Positions 15,879 to 22,707 of a stretch of DNA of 33,679 bases are shown here, piece by piece. This DNA comes from Hyphomicrobiales bacterium (lineage in GTDB: Bacteria > Pseudomonadota > Alphaproteobacteria > Rhizobiales > Beijerinckiaceae), in assembly GCA_903644085.1 (NCBI GenBank), contig CAHJXE010000002.1, positions 1-33,679 of the forward strand, written 5' to 3'. Made by a program: the position numbers and the translations under genes. How positions within the stretch are numbered: the first letter of the stretch is position 1; each line of letters starts with the position of its first letter. Under the pieces are notes generated by a model. That model searched no databases. It worked only from the letters and a program-made list of their open reading frames with translations, and had not been told where the DNA came from.

Positions 15879-15948
15879 GGTGACCTCCTCGGATGCGAGA
15901 AGGTCCGCCTCGGCCCGGTGTGGCACAAGTCGATGTAGGTTTGGGCGG

Positions 15949-17235
15949 CTATACCGCTTTCGGAGGTGGTGGAGCCGGTGGCGGTCCCGGTCGGTAACGC
16001 GGTGCCGGTGGCGGACCGTCGTTCGATACCGGCTTGCCGTATCGAGACGCGTTCTGCTCACAATGGGTTCGAACGACGTCCACCCATCGGTCGTACCAAG
16101 CCCAGTCGCCTTGCCCCTTGCCGTACACGGAGACACCGAAACCCTTGCCGGGGTTGCGGGCGTCCATGCTTTGCCAAAGGCGTGTGTGATGGGCGGTGTT
16201 GAAGGATCGGTAGCCCTCCCGGTGCATCTTCGTCACGATCTGCCCGGGCAACCACTTCTTCTTCTCGGTCTCCTTCAGGATGAGGTCCGCGACCTGTTTC
16301 GCGTCGTCCGAGCCCGGCTGCACCAGCCTGTAGGCGACGTCGGCTTGGTTGACGCGGTTCACCGTGATCGGGACCAAGGCGACGCGGAAGGCGAACCTGG
16401 TGTCCTTGGCCTCTTCCTCGGACAGATGGTCGTGGAACGCGTCCATCATCGCGGAGACGTTCGGTGGCAAGCCTCCGGCGCGTTTGAGGATCTCCTGATG
16501 GTCCGGGCTGAAGGTGACGAACTGCAGGGCGATGGGCAGGCGTCTTTCCAGCCCGAACTGCTCCCCGAAGTGACCCTTGATCGCGTCGTTGAAGTTGATG
16601 GCGCACGACTGGAGCTGCGCCGAGACGGCGTCGTCGATCCGGTTGGTAGACCTGTGCTCGATTTCGTGCCGAAGCCCCAGGACGAATTCCAGGTTCGACT
16701 TGACCGCCTTGTCGAGAGGGCACCTGTTCGAGCGAACGCACTTGCCGAGCTCCCAATAGCGCTCTGCGCCCCGCTCGGTCTTGTCCGCCTCGGGATCTGA
16801 CTGACGGTACCGGTAATCGACGCCCTCGCGTTTGTAGAAGGCGTGATGGAGGTAGGTCCACGCGATGACGGCCGTCACGATGAAGAGCTCCGCCCGGAAA
16901 TGGAGGCCGGCGCCGTTGAACGTATGAACCGCCGCGATCATCGCCTCGCGGGCCTTGATGAGGAGCTCGTCGCCGCGGAGGCTCAACCCGGTCGTGTGGT
17001 CGATCTCGGGCCAGGAGGCCAGGAACGCCGACAGGTCGTCCTGGGAGGCGGCGGGCACGGCCGTGTGCTTCGTGCCCGTCCTGATCTCGATGATGGCACG
17101 ATGGTTCACCGACCGCGTCGGACGCGTGAAGTAGGCTAGGATGTCCTGGTCCGTCCGGCCGCCGCGGTCCAGCAAGGCCTTGACCATGCCGGCCTCCCAA
17201 GGTTCCAACTTGTTCCCGGGACGTCTGACCCGCAC
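15949..17235 (-). CDS. DUF3644-type protein with HEPN-like R-x4-H motif; candidate abortive-infection RNase
   Basis: A 428-residue soluble protein. Residues ~10-55 are a small DNA-binding-like domain (GRTDQDILAYFTRPTRSVNH). Residues ~85-330 match DUF3644 as I know it: LHFRAELFIVTAVIAWTYLH, CPLDKAVKSNLEFVLGLRHE, and ALVPITVNRVNQADVAYRLV. RHEIEH at 189-194 fits the R-x4-6-H active-site motif of HEPN ribonucleases, and DUF3644 is, to my knowledge, in the HEPN-type group. HEPN proteins often act in toxin-antitoxin, abortive infection and RNA-cleaving defence. The C-terminus is a Pro-rich tail (PAPRYRPGPPPAPPPPKAV). GTG at 17235 is preceded by GGGAGG. No antitoxin partner is evident; the nearest gene is a divergent zinc ribbon. 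Domain call fairly sure; defence role inferred. Confidence 0.75.
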   Translation of the reverse strand: MRVRRPGNKLEPWEAGMVKALLDRGGRTDQDILAYFTRPTRSVNHRAIIEIRTGTKHTAVPAASQDDLSAFLASWPEIDHTTGLSLRGDELLIKAREAMIAAVHTFNGAGLHFRAELFIVTAVIAWTYLHHAFYKREGVDYRYRQSDPEADKTERGAERYWELGKCVRSNRCPLDKAVKSNLEFVLGLRHEIEHRSTNRIDDAVSAQLQSCAINFNDAIKGHFGEQFGLERRLPIALQFVTFSPDHQEILKRAGGLPPNVSAMMDAFHDHLSEEEAKDTRFAFRVALVPITVNRVNQADVAYRLVQPGSDDAKQVADLILKETEKKKWLPGQIVTKMHREGYRSFNTAHHTRLWQSMDARNPGKGFGVSVYGKGQGDWAWYDRWVDVVRTHCEQNASRYGKPVSNDGPPPAPRYRPGPPPAPPPPKAV

Positions 17236-17243
17236 CGCGTCCT

Positions 17244-17272
17244 CCCTTGTCGTTGCCGGGAGGCTACAAGGG
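17244..17272. promoter_or_regulatory. Inverted repeat upstream of the DUF3644 gene
   Basis: CCCTTGT (17244-17250) and ACAAGGG (17266-17272) form a perfect 7-bp inverted repeat with a 15-nt spacer. The left arm abuts and partly overlaps the Shine-Dalgarno of the DUF3644 gene. The centre-to-centre spacing of about two helical turns fits a dimer operator, and the gene product has an N-terminal HTH-like region, so autoregulation is possible. It lies in the 116-bp divergent intergenic region that must also hold both promoters. Confidence 0.45.
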
Positions 17273-17351
17273 GCGTGGACCGATCCGCAACTTTCGGTGG
17301 CGGTTTTCCCCCGGACTTGTCGGTATGTTGGTCCCGACGACAGGCAGCCCC

Positions 17352-17567
17352 ATGACCGCCCGAGACCTCTACACGATAAAGCTTCGATGTCCTCGATGTA
17401 GGACGGAGGGCGTGGCGCACGTGTCGGAGAACGACGGTTGGGCGGCGACCCACGACGTAGGGTTCTCGGTGGGATCGGTCTCCCCTGGGTTCAGGGTGGC
17501 CAAGGAGGGCCGGACCGCGATGGACACCGAGTTCAGGTGTACGACCTGCGACTCGGTGTCGGGGTAG
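17352..17567 (+). CDS. Small zinc-ribbon protein
   Basis: A 71-residue protein with two Cys pairs, CPRC near residue 13 and CTTC near the C-terminus, in a zinc-ribbon arrangement. ATG at 17352 begins MTARDLYTIKLRCPRC; open frame continues upstream but without a ribosome site. It is divergent from the DUF3644 gene and converges on the gene at 17572-18396, ending 4 nt before it. It may be a small regulator or inhibitor, but nothing in the sequence specifies a partner. Confidence 0.6.
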   Translation: MTARDLYTIKLRCPRCRTEGVAHVSENDGWAATHDVGFSVGSVSPGFRVAKEGRTAMDTEFRCTTCDSVSG

Positions 17568-17571
17568 GCGG

Positions 17572-18396
17572 TCAACGCATGCGGCCCTGTCGGGCCTGGT
17601 AGGCGACCGCGTCCGCGAGCTCTGCCGCCATGATGCCCGGGATCCTCTTGATACCCTCCTCCTGGAGGCGGACCCAATAGGGCTGGAGGACGGGCGTGTA
17701 CCTCGCCCGGTCGACGGCGAAGAAGAGGATCCGAGGCAGGTCCGAGTTGACCGTGTACGGGACCGCCCGCTGACCCCTCTGCGAGGCGAACACGGTGGTG
17801 CCGCCGACCCTGGCCCGGACACGTGGCGGCCTGGCGATGTAGGCGAGGACGGGCGAGCCCTTCACGTTGATCATGCCTTTCCAGACGCCCCACCGCGACG
17901 GTGTCGACCTCGTGTACGTCTCGGCGTCACGGGCGATGGACGCGAGGGCGCCGGACGGCAGGTTGCCATAGGAGTTCGCGCGGACACCCCGGGCGTGGGC
18001 GAGGTTCTTGAAGTTCGGGATCAGGATCTTGTCGCGGGCCGGCCCGACGTCGCCGGGGAGACGTTCGTTCTCGCCGGTCTCTCCCATGAGGTACTTGAGG
18101 ACGATGCTCTGGTCGGGCAACGCGTAGACGTCGGACGCGACCCCGTCCGCGAGGGTCTTCGCCTTCCCCAAGCTACGGGTGTACTGGAACGCCCTCGCCG
18201 TCCACGGGGTGGGGTTGTCGAGGGCTTCGCCCATGGCCTCGCGCATGCCGACCGCGATGCCCTTCACGATCTCGTCCACGGTCCATGTCGCCGCCCGCTC
18301 GAACCGCTTGTGGGTCGACGGACCGATGAAGGCGGCCTCCCAGGCCTTGAGTTGGTCGCTGAGGTCGGAAAGCGTCTTGACGTCGAAGCCGGGCAT
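17572..18396 (-). CDS. Conserved phage virion-type protein, function unknown
   Basis: A 274-residue protein. It carries the pattern DNPTPWTARAFQYTRSLGKA followed later by KNLAHARGVRANSYGNLPSG, which I recognise from a widespread prophage family with a D-x-PTP-[WFY]-T motif near virion genes but with no established role. Other parts are helical at the N-terminus (THKRFERAATWTVDEIVKGI) and strand-rich in the C-terminal half (RILFFAVDRARYTPVLQPYW). It lies well outside the main late operon, behind the accessory genes. Hairpin copy D is 23 nt upstream of its ATG, as copy A is for the tail terminator. Confidence 0.6.
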   Translation of the reverse strand: MPGFDVKTLSDLSDQLKAWEAAFIGPSTHKRFERAATWTVDEIVKGIAVGMREAMGEALDNPTPWTARAFQYTRSLGKAKTLADGVASDVYALPDQSIVLKYLMGETGENERLPGDVGPARDKILIPNFKNLAHARGVRANSYGNLPSGALASIARDAETYTRSTPSRWGVWKGMINVKGSPVLAYIARPPRVRARVGGTTVFASQRGQRAVPYTVNSDLPRILFFAVDRARYTPVLQPYWVRLQEEGIKRIPGIMAAELADAVAYQARQGRMR

Positions 18397-18419
18397 GCGG
18401 GCGACGATGACGCGGATCG

Positions 18420-18440
18420 CGTGGCCGGGGACAGGTCACG
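18420..18440 (-). repeat. Hairpin repeat copy D (7-bp stem, 7-nt loop, divergent loop)
   Basis: Minus strand: CGTGACC, loop TGTCCCC, GGCCACG. The stem core and the odd A-C position are identical to the other copies and the loop is again 7 nt, but the loop sequence differs. It lies 23 nt upstream of the ATG at 18396. Confidence 0.65.
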
Positions 18441-18538
18441 ACGACGGGGTCCGGATACGACGACGCCCGCCACGGGAGACCGCGACGGGCGTCTACGATG
18501 GGGTACATCGTTCTCCAGGTCCGGAGAAGCTTACATCA

Positions 18539-18555
18539 TACCGGCCGGGTCGGTA
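18539..18555 (-). terminator. Possible weak hairpin after the polymerase-like gene
   Basis: TACCG (18539-18543) and CGGTA (18551-18555) can pair around a 7-nt loop. The hairpin begins 13 nt beyond the stop of the gene ending at 18569. No T-run follows, so termination would have to be Rho-dependent or the hairpin may only stabilise the transcript. Confidence 0.25.
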
Positions 18556-18568
18556 CGGGACAAGGCGA

Positions 18569-20248
18569 TCAGGCGATCAGACCCGCCTTTCGCCTCGCGA
18601 AATCGGAGGCGAATAACTCGATCTCCCACGACTGTCGCCAGCACCTGATCGCCTCCGTGACCGAGCACCCGCCCGCGACGAGTTCGACGAGAACCTCACG
18701 GCATCGGGTCTCGTACCGCGCCAGGTCGCCGGGCCTGACGAACGCTCGCGGCGAAGGCAGGGGCATCGTCGCGACGTCGACGAGCTGACGCCCACGTCGG
18801 GGCTTGCGTGGCCTGACGGGCTTGTGGGCACCTCCGGGGCTGACCTCGGACGAATGGGCTGATGTGCGTTCGAACCGGTCCTCGGGGCAGGGCGGGGTGT
18901 CTAGGCAAGCCACCGGCGGGACGACAAGTGACAGGACCTCGGTTTCACCATTGCAAGGAAGGGTGTCCGGGACAGGAGAGCCGAGGTGTCCGAGAGGGCA
19001 GGAAGAGAGGGCGGAAGGCGCACCGAATACCATATGTAAGTCGCGATTGAGGTAAGTCCTTACCCGACAAGAGGAAATTCCGTTAAACTCGTCCTCGCAT
19101 TTCGAGGTCATGATGGACCCCATCTCGGCCTCGTCGGACGCCTTCGCGACGAACGAATCGTGCACTGGGAGAACCGGCATCGCGCGGGCCTCGCACTCAA
19201 GCAGCACCCGCGTCGCGATACGGCCGTCGATAGCCATGAGGCGGACGCCCTCGTCCGCTCCGAACGAAGACGCGACCGGAGCGTGGCGCGCCTTCACGGC
19301 TTCGTAGACCTCCCTTGCGTATCCCCATTCGCATCCGAGCTTCTCGACCAAGGCCCCGAGTGCCGCGCGGTCCGTCTCCGCGTTGATGCCGATGACGAAT
19401 GCGGCCTTGGCGTGATCGCGATGGATGCCCCCGCCGACATCGTACGCGTCGCCCTCGAACCGCAGCCCAGCCCTCGCGTAGACGATGAAGGCGTGAAGGC
19501 TCTCGAAATCGGGCTCGGCCACGGGAGACCCGTCAAGTAGCATCTGAGACCGGTAGGACTTCGGGACCGCCTGCCACCATCCGTACAGTCGGCCTCCCAT
19601 GGTCCACGAGCCGCGGTTGAATATGCGGCGTACGCCCGCGTCGTGGGGAGTGACAACGACCTCGCCCCTCGTCCCCTGCATCACGAGGTGATCGCCGCGG
19701 ACCTGCGCGCCCGGGATCTGGACCTGCTGGCGCCGCAGGTGGGAGTTGATGCGGAGAACCTCCGCCCGCATCCGGTCGGTCCGCTGGGTGTCCCGATAGT
19801 CGACGTCGCACCCGTCTCCGTTCCGCAAGACGACGAGCCCGTTGTCCGGGAGGCCGTACCGAGTTCGGACGCCGGACATGGCGTCCATGAGCTCGGGCGT
19901 CGCCGTGAACGTGCTCTGCAACCCGGTCGTCAGGTGGGCACCCTGGCGGGCCCGTAGTCCAGTCAACCACGGTGTCTCGGCGACGAGGTGGTCCACGAGG
20001 CCAGTGACGTTGCGGTAGGTGAAGCCCTCGCCCTCGTAGCGCTCTCGCCCCGCGTACCAAGCGCGGTTGCGGGAATAGGAGACCCGGCGGTCGACCATGC
20101 CGGCCAAGTATGCCGACGTCAGGATCCGGTCCCGGACCCTGGCGATCTCGTCCGACGCGGGAGGTAGCCGGAGGCGGGCGAGCGCATCCGGGCCGACGTA
20201 CCGTCTCCCGGAGAGCGGCATGTCGATGTGACGGTGTTCTGGACGCAC
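18569..20248 (-). CDS. Polymerase-like protein with family A / T7-RNAP-type palm motifs
   Basis: A 559-residue protein. Residues ~235-390 read like a single-subunit polymerase palm. Motif A-like EPDFESLHAFIVYA (245-258) has a candidate catalytic Asp at 247. Motif B-like HRDHAKAAFVIGINA (276-290) has a Lys at 281. LPVHDSFVAKASD (360-372) carries the HD-S of motif C, where family A DNA polymerases have HDE and T7-type RNA polymerases HDS. The first ~210 residues have no exonuclease motifs that I see. The C-terminal ~150 residues are a Cys/Pro/Arg-rich linker plus a short helical domain (CSVTEAIRCWRQSWEIELFA). It lies across a control region from a RuvC-like gene. Start is GTG 20248 or ATG 20221. 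It could be a replication polymerase, primase or RNA polymerase, or inactive. Confidence 0.6.
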   Translation of the reverse strand: MRPEHRHIDMPLSGRRYVGPDALARLRLPPASDEIARVRDRILTSAYLAGMVDRRVSYSRNRAWYAGRERYEGEGFTYRNVTGLVDHLVAETPWLTGLRARQGAHLTTGLQSTFTATPELMDAMSGVRTRYGLPDNGLVVLRNGDGCDVDYRDTQRTDRMRAEVLRINSHLRRQQVQIPGAQVRGDHLVMQGTRGEVVVTPHDAGVRRIFNRGSWTMGGRLYGWWQAVPKSYRSQMLLDGSPVAEPDFESLHAFIVYARAGLRFEGDAYDVGGGIHRDHAKAAFVIGINAETDRAALGALVEKLGCEWGYAREVYEAVKARHAPVASSFGADEGVRLMAIDGRIATRVLLECEARAMPVLPVHDSFVAKASDEAEMGSIMTSKCEDEFNGISSCRVRTYLNRDLHMVFGAPSALSSCPLGHLGSPVPDTLPCNGETEVLSLVVPPVACLDTPPCPEDRFERTSAHSSEVSPGGAHKPVRPRKPRRGRQLVDVATMPLPSPRAFVRPGDLARYETRCREVLVELVAGGCSVTEAIRCWRQSWEIELFASDFARRKAGLIA

Positions 20249-20750
20249 CTGGCGCGATCCCCGGACCTGAGCCCGCCGACGCCCGGAGTACCCCTACCCG
20301 AACCGGCGACCGGCAAGGCTGCCCCTGGCCGACGCATAATTCCAGAGCTGTCCCAAACACTTACCGGGGGCGGTCAAAGGGCTCGAAGGCCCTGCCGACG
20401 CCGGGAGGGGGTACCCCCTGGGGGTCGGCCTCCATGAGAAATCGTTTCCAGCCATGGTTTCTCCATGACCTTTCGCGAGCACGTCATTTTTGGTCGCGAG
20501 GGCTCGACGGGTCGTAGGATGCCTCCAGGCGATTTTACGGGGGCATGGTTGCGACGACGCCTCTGGCCGGAGGTATGCGCCAGACGCATGTGTTGCCCCA
20601 TGGAGGTCCACCGGGCGGTTCGACGGTCTCCATGAAAAACATGGCTCACGCGTACGATTTCTTGACCTGACATGCCGTCGGCTGACCGCGAGGGGGACGA
20701 CTTCGGCCTGTCCAGGTGTCCCTCGCCGCGTGCGGGGTCAGGCTTCTTGG
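20249..20750. other. Divergent intergenic control region with repeats; possible replication origin or operator region
   Basis: I see no convincing gene in this ~500-bp stretch between the polymerase-like gene and the resolvase-like gene. It contains CTCCATGA at 20430-20437, 20461-20468 and 20628-20635, and an inverted CATGGAG at 20599-20605. A perfect palindrome GGGGGTACCCCC lies at 20407-20418. Runs of A/T (around 20438-20443, 20483-20491, 20635-20639) stand out in GC-rich DNA. TTGACC at 20662 could be a -35 box toward the plus-strand genes, but no good -10 is visible. Confidence 0.4.
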
Positions 20751-21284
20751 ATGCCCGATTCGTTTTCCGGCCCCCGCATCCTCGCGCTCGACCTCGCCAC
20801 CCTGGCCGGCGCCGCCTGGCGCGTGGACGGTGTCTTCGCGACGCGTGCCGTCGACTTCCGGGCCGTCGCCCGCATTGGGCTCAAGAGCCCGCCATCGAAC
20901 GGTGCGCTCCTCGACGCCGCCCTGTTCTCGATCTCCTCGCTGGCCCACGACATCTCCCCCACCGTCTTCGCCGTCGAGCGTGACACGGGCCGCGGCGCGG
21001 GGACCGAGCTCCTGAGGGGTTACCTGGCCGTCGCATCGATAGTCGCCGCTCGGCACCGGGCCGAGCTCGTGACCATGAGCGCCGTCGAGGTCCGCAAGGT
21101 CGTCCTCGGCGACGGGTCGCTGAGCAAGGTCGACGCCGCCCGTCAGGCGGTCGCGTACGGGCTCGTCCCGGACGGCCTCTCCGGAGACGAGGTCGACGCC
21201 GTCCTGCTGCTGCTCGCGGTCGAGGGGAGGCGGCGGGCGGCCTCCCTCACGCGCGCGCACGTGAAGAGGAAGAGGGCCGCATGA
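20751..21284 (+). CDS. RuvC-like Holliday junction resolvase / RNase H-fold nuclease
   Basis: A 177-residue protein starting MPDSFSGPRILALDLATLAG. The first strand carries the Asp of an RNase H-fold (LALDLAT), the next acidic position is FAVERDTGRG, and the C-terminal GLSGDEVDAVLLLLAVE supplies the last catalytic Asp pair on a helix. This is the arrangement of RuvC-type resolvases used by phages to debranch DNA before packaging. A basic C-terminus (RAHVKRKRAA) may bind DNA. It overlaps the next gene by 4 nt and is the first of a long plus-strand operon. Confidence 0.75.
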   Translation: MPDSFSGPRILALDLATLAGAAWRVDGVFATRAVDFRAVARIGLKSPPSNGALLDAALFSISSLAHDISPTVFAVERDTGRGAGTELLRGYLAVASIVAARHRAELVTMSAVEVRKVVLGDGSLSKVDAARQAVAYGLVPDGLSGDEVDAVLLLLAVEGRRRAASLTRAHVKRKRAA

Positions 21285-21628
21285 GCGACGCCGTCGCGAT
21301 CTCGCCGGTGCCGGTCGACGTCATACGGGACAGGTCCGGCGGCTACCGCGCTCACGTCACGACGCACGCCATCCGCCGATATGCCGAGCGTACCGGACTA
21401 TGGGGGTGCGACCTGGCCGAGACTTATGACGACGTGAGCGACAAGGAGATCCTCGCGGTCTTCCGGAGCTGCGAGATCCCCGTTCGCGCGATCCGAGCCC
21501 GGCTCGCGTATTTCGGAGGCGTCGTCATCCGATGCGGCGGGATCGGCGCGACGGTCGATGGCGTCGGCTTGGTCGTCGTGAACGGCACGGTGAGGACCGT
21601 TCTGCCGCGTCGCGGTCACGACCGATGA
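21281..21628 (+). CDS. Small phage protein, unknown
   Basis: A 115-residue protein overlapping the resolvase gene by 4 nt (ATGA). A helical segment HVTTHAIRRYAERTGLWG is followed by acidic residues and a beta-rich C-terminus (GGVVIRCGGIGATVDGVGLV). The layout loosely resembles small toxin-like or RNA-binding folds but I see no diagnostic residues, so no function is proposed. Translational coupling on both sides suggests it belongs to the replication-to-lysis operon. Confidence 0.6.
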   Translation: MSDAVAISPVPVDVIRDRSGGYRAHVTTHAIRRYAERTGLWGCDLAETYDDVSDKEILAVFRSCEIPVRAIRARLAYFGGVVIRCGGIGATVDGVGLVVVNGTVRTVLPRRGHDR

Positions 21629-21777
21629 TCGGCCCCTGGGATTTCCTGGCCGTCGTGGTCGTCGCCTCCGTGACGAGCCACCTCGTCACGACCTGGATCC
21701 ACGCATGGCGGGACGTCCGCCTGGCGCGCGCCAGGCCGCCCGAGAGCCTCTCGTCGATCCGGAAGGATCTTCACTGA
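21625..21777 (+). CDS. Small single-pass membrane protein
   Basis: A 50-residue protein, MIGPWDFLAVVVVASVTSHL and onward, with one membrane helix at residues ~7-22 and a positively charged C-terminal half (HAWRDVRLARARPPES), giving an N-out/C-in prediction. It overlaps both neighbours by a few nt (ATGA and TGATG). Function is unknown; proteins of this shape are common in phage early and lysis operons. Confidence 0.6.
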   Translation: MIGPWDFLAVVVVASVTSHLVTTWIHAWRDVRLARARPPESLSSIRKDLH

Positions 21778-22151
21778 TGACGCAAGCCGAGCACGTCGTG
21801 GCGTTGTGGAAGGGCGGCATCCGCGACCGCGCGGCCATCGCGGCCGCGACGGGGGCGACCCCAATCTACATCAGGTGCGCGCTGAGCCGGGCCAAGATCA
21901 CGCGGCGCAAGCGCAAGGCCTCGCCTCCGCCCGGTACGGTCGTCACCTCGGACCGTCGGGAGGACATCCTGGCGGCGTGGGCCGAAGGAATGGACCTCGC
22001 GGACATCGCGCTCGTGACGGGTCTCAAGCGCGGCACGGTCAACATGACGATCCAGCGGGCCCGTGAACAAGGCGACCCCCGGGCGGGGAACCGCAAAGCC
22101 CTTCGGCGCGCCCGTGACCTGGAACCGGCAACGCGAGAGAGGGAAGCTTGA
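21777..22151 (+). CDS. Helix-turn-helix protein, putative phage regulator
   Basis: A 124-residue protein with two similar HTH-like halves: residues ~15-38 (GIRDRAAIAAATGATPIYIR) and ~65-92 (GMDLADIALVTGLKRGTVNM), separated by a basic linker (KITRRKRKASPPPG). The repeated alternation of AI/DI, ATG/VTG and a variable recognition helix fits two tandem DNA-binding domains. It lies in a dense plus-strand operon before the lysis genes and could be an activator or repressor of that operon. No cofactor-binding part is present. Confidence 0.6.
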   Translation: MTQAEHVVALWKGGIRDRAAIAAATGATPIYIRCALSRAKITRRKRKASPPPGTVVTSDRREDILAAWAEGMDLADIALVTGLKRGTVNMTIQRAREQGDPRAGNRKALRRARDLEPATREREA

Positions 22152-22155
22152 CGCC

Positions 22156-22437
22156 ATGGAAACCTTCATCGCCCTCACGTGGCCCGACGTCGGCCTCGAC
22201 GCCTGGCACCAGATCTTGATCGTGGCGATCCTCGCGCGTGGGGTGGCGTACGACACCGGCAGCGTCGACCGCGTCGTCACGTCCGGCATGATCGCATGGG
22301 TCGTCCTGCCGCCGCCTCTCGACTGGACGGTCGCCATCGTCGTCCTGCCGTTCGCCTGCTGGTCCTTGTGGACGTCCTGGCGAGCGACCTGGCGAGCGTT
22401 CTTCCACCGACCTGCACCTGATGACCCCGTGACCTAG
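22156..22437 (+). CDS. Small membrane protein
   Basis: A 93-residue protein with two or three hydrophobic segments (WHQILIVAILARGVAYD, VTSGMIAWVVLPPPL, WTVAIVVLPFACWSLWTSW) and a basic/aromatic tail. Its TAG stop (22435-22437) forms the beginning of the loop of hairpin copy E. It is encoded directly before the holin. A role in lysis timing or membrane modification is possible, but no family is recognised. Confidence 0.6.
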   Translation: METFIALTWPDVGLDAWHQILIVAILARGVAYDTGSVDRVVTSGMIAWVVLPPPLDWTVAIVVLPFACWSLWTSWRATWRAFFHRPAPDDPVT

Positions 22438-22451
22438 AACCGGCCACGGGG
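22425..22451 (+). repeat. Hairpin repeat copy E (10-bp stem, 7-nt loop)
   Basis: Plus strand: CCCCGTGACC, loop TAGAACC, GGCCACGGGG. It is in the same orientation relative to transcription as copies A, B and D, which lie on minus-strand operons. The loop TAG is the stop codon of the upstream gene. The hairpin ends 19 nt before the holin ATG. Confidence 0.85.
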
Positions 22452-22470
22452 CCGGTGGTCGTCTCGGGCC

Positions 22471-22707
22471 ATGAGACTCGTCGACAACTGGCGCCGCGTG
22501 CTGAAGCACGCTTGGTCGATCCGCCTCGGCCTCCTTTCCGCCGCCCTCGGTGCCGCCGAGGTCGGCGTCAACCTTCTGTCCAGCGACCCGCCGATCCCGC
22601 GGGGGACCTTCGTCGCAATCGCGTCCGCGGTCTCGCTGGCGTCCGCCGTCTCCCGCCTAGTCGCGCAGACGGCGGTATCCGGGCCCGCGCCGGAGGGCGA
22701 CCGGTGA
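22471..22707 (+). CDS. Holin
   Basis: A 78-residue protein with two membrane helices (LGLLSAALGAAEVGVNLL and FVAIASAVSLASAVSRLV) separated by a short polar turn with prolines. A basic N-terminus (MRLVDNWRRVLKHAW) and charged tail complete a class II holin layout. It is followed, with overlapping stop and start, by the endolysin gene, the standard lysis cassette order. Its product would form the inner-membrane lesion that triggers lysis. Hairpin copy E lies just upstream, with only a weak Shine-Dalgarno between. Confidence 0.75.
   Translation: MRLVDNWRRVLKHAWSIRLGLLSAALGAAEVGVNLLSSDPPIPRGTFVAIASAVSLASAVSRLVAQTAVSGPAPEGDR

Noticed and set aside
20374-20673. Minus-strand open frame in the control region
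   Set aside because: Arg/Pro/Gly-rich, runs through the repeats and palindrome, and lacks a ribosome site; treated as non-coding.
20661-20690. Possible sigma70 promoter toward the resolvase operon (TTGACC)
   Set aside because: The -35-like box is reasonable but no acceptable -10 hexamer follows at normal spacing, so I do not list it as a promoter.
22113-22136. Possible sixth hairpin copy, CGTGACCTGGAACCGGCAACG
   Set aside because: The loop region is similar, but the right arm is GGCAAC, which breaks the stem. It lies inside the coding sequence of the HTH gene. It may be a decayed copy or chance.
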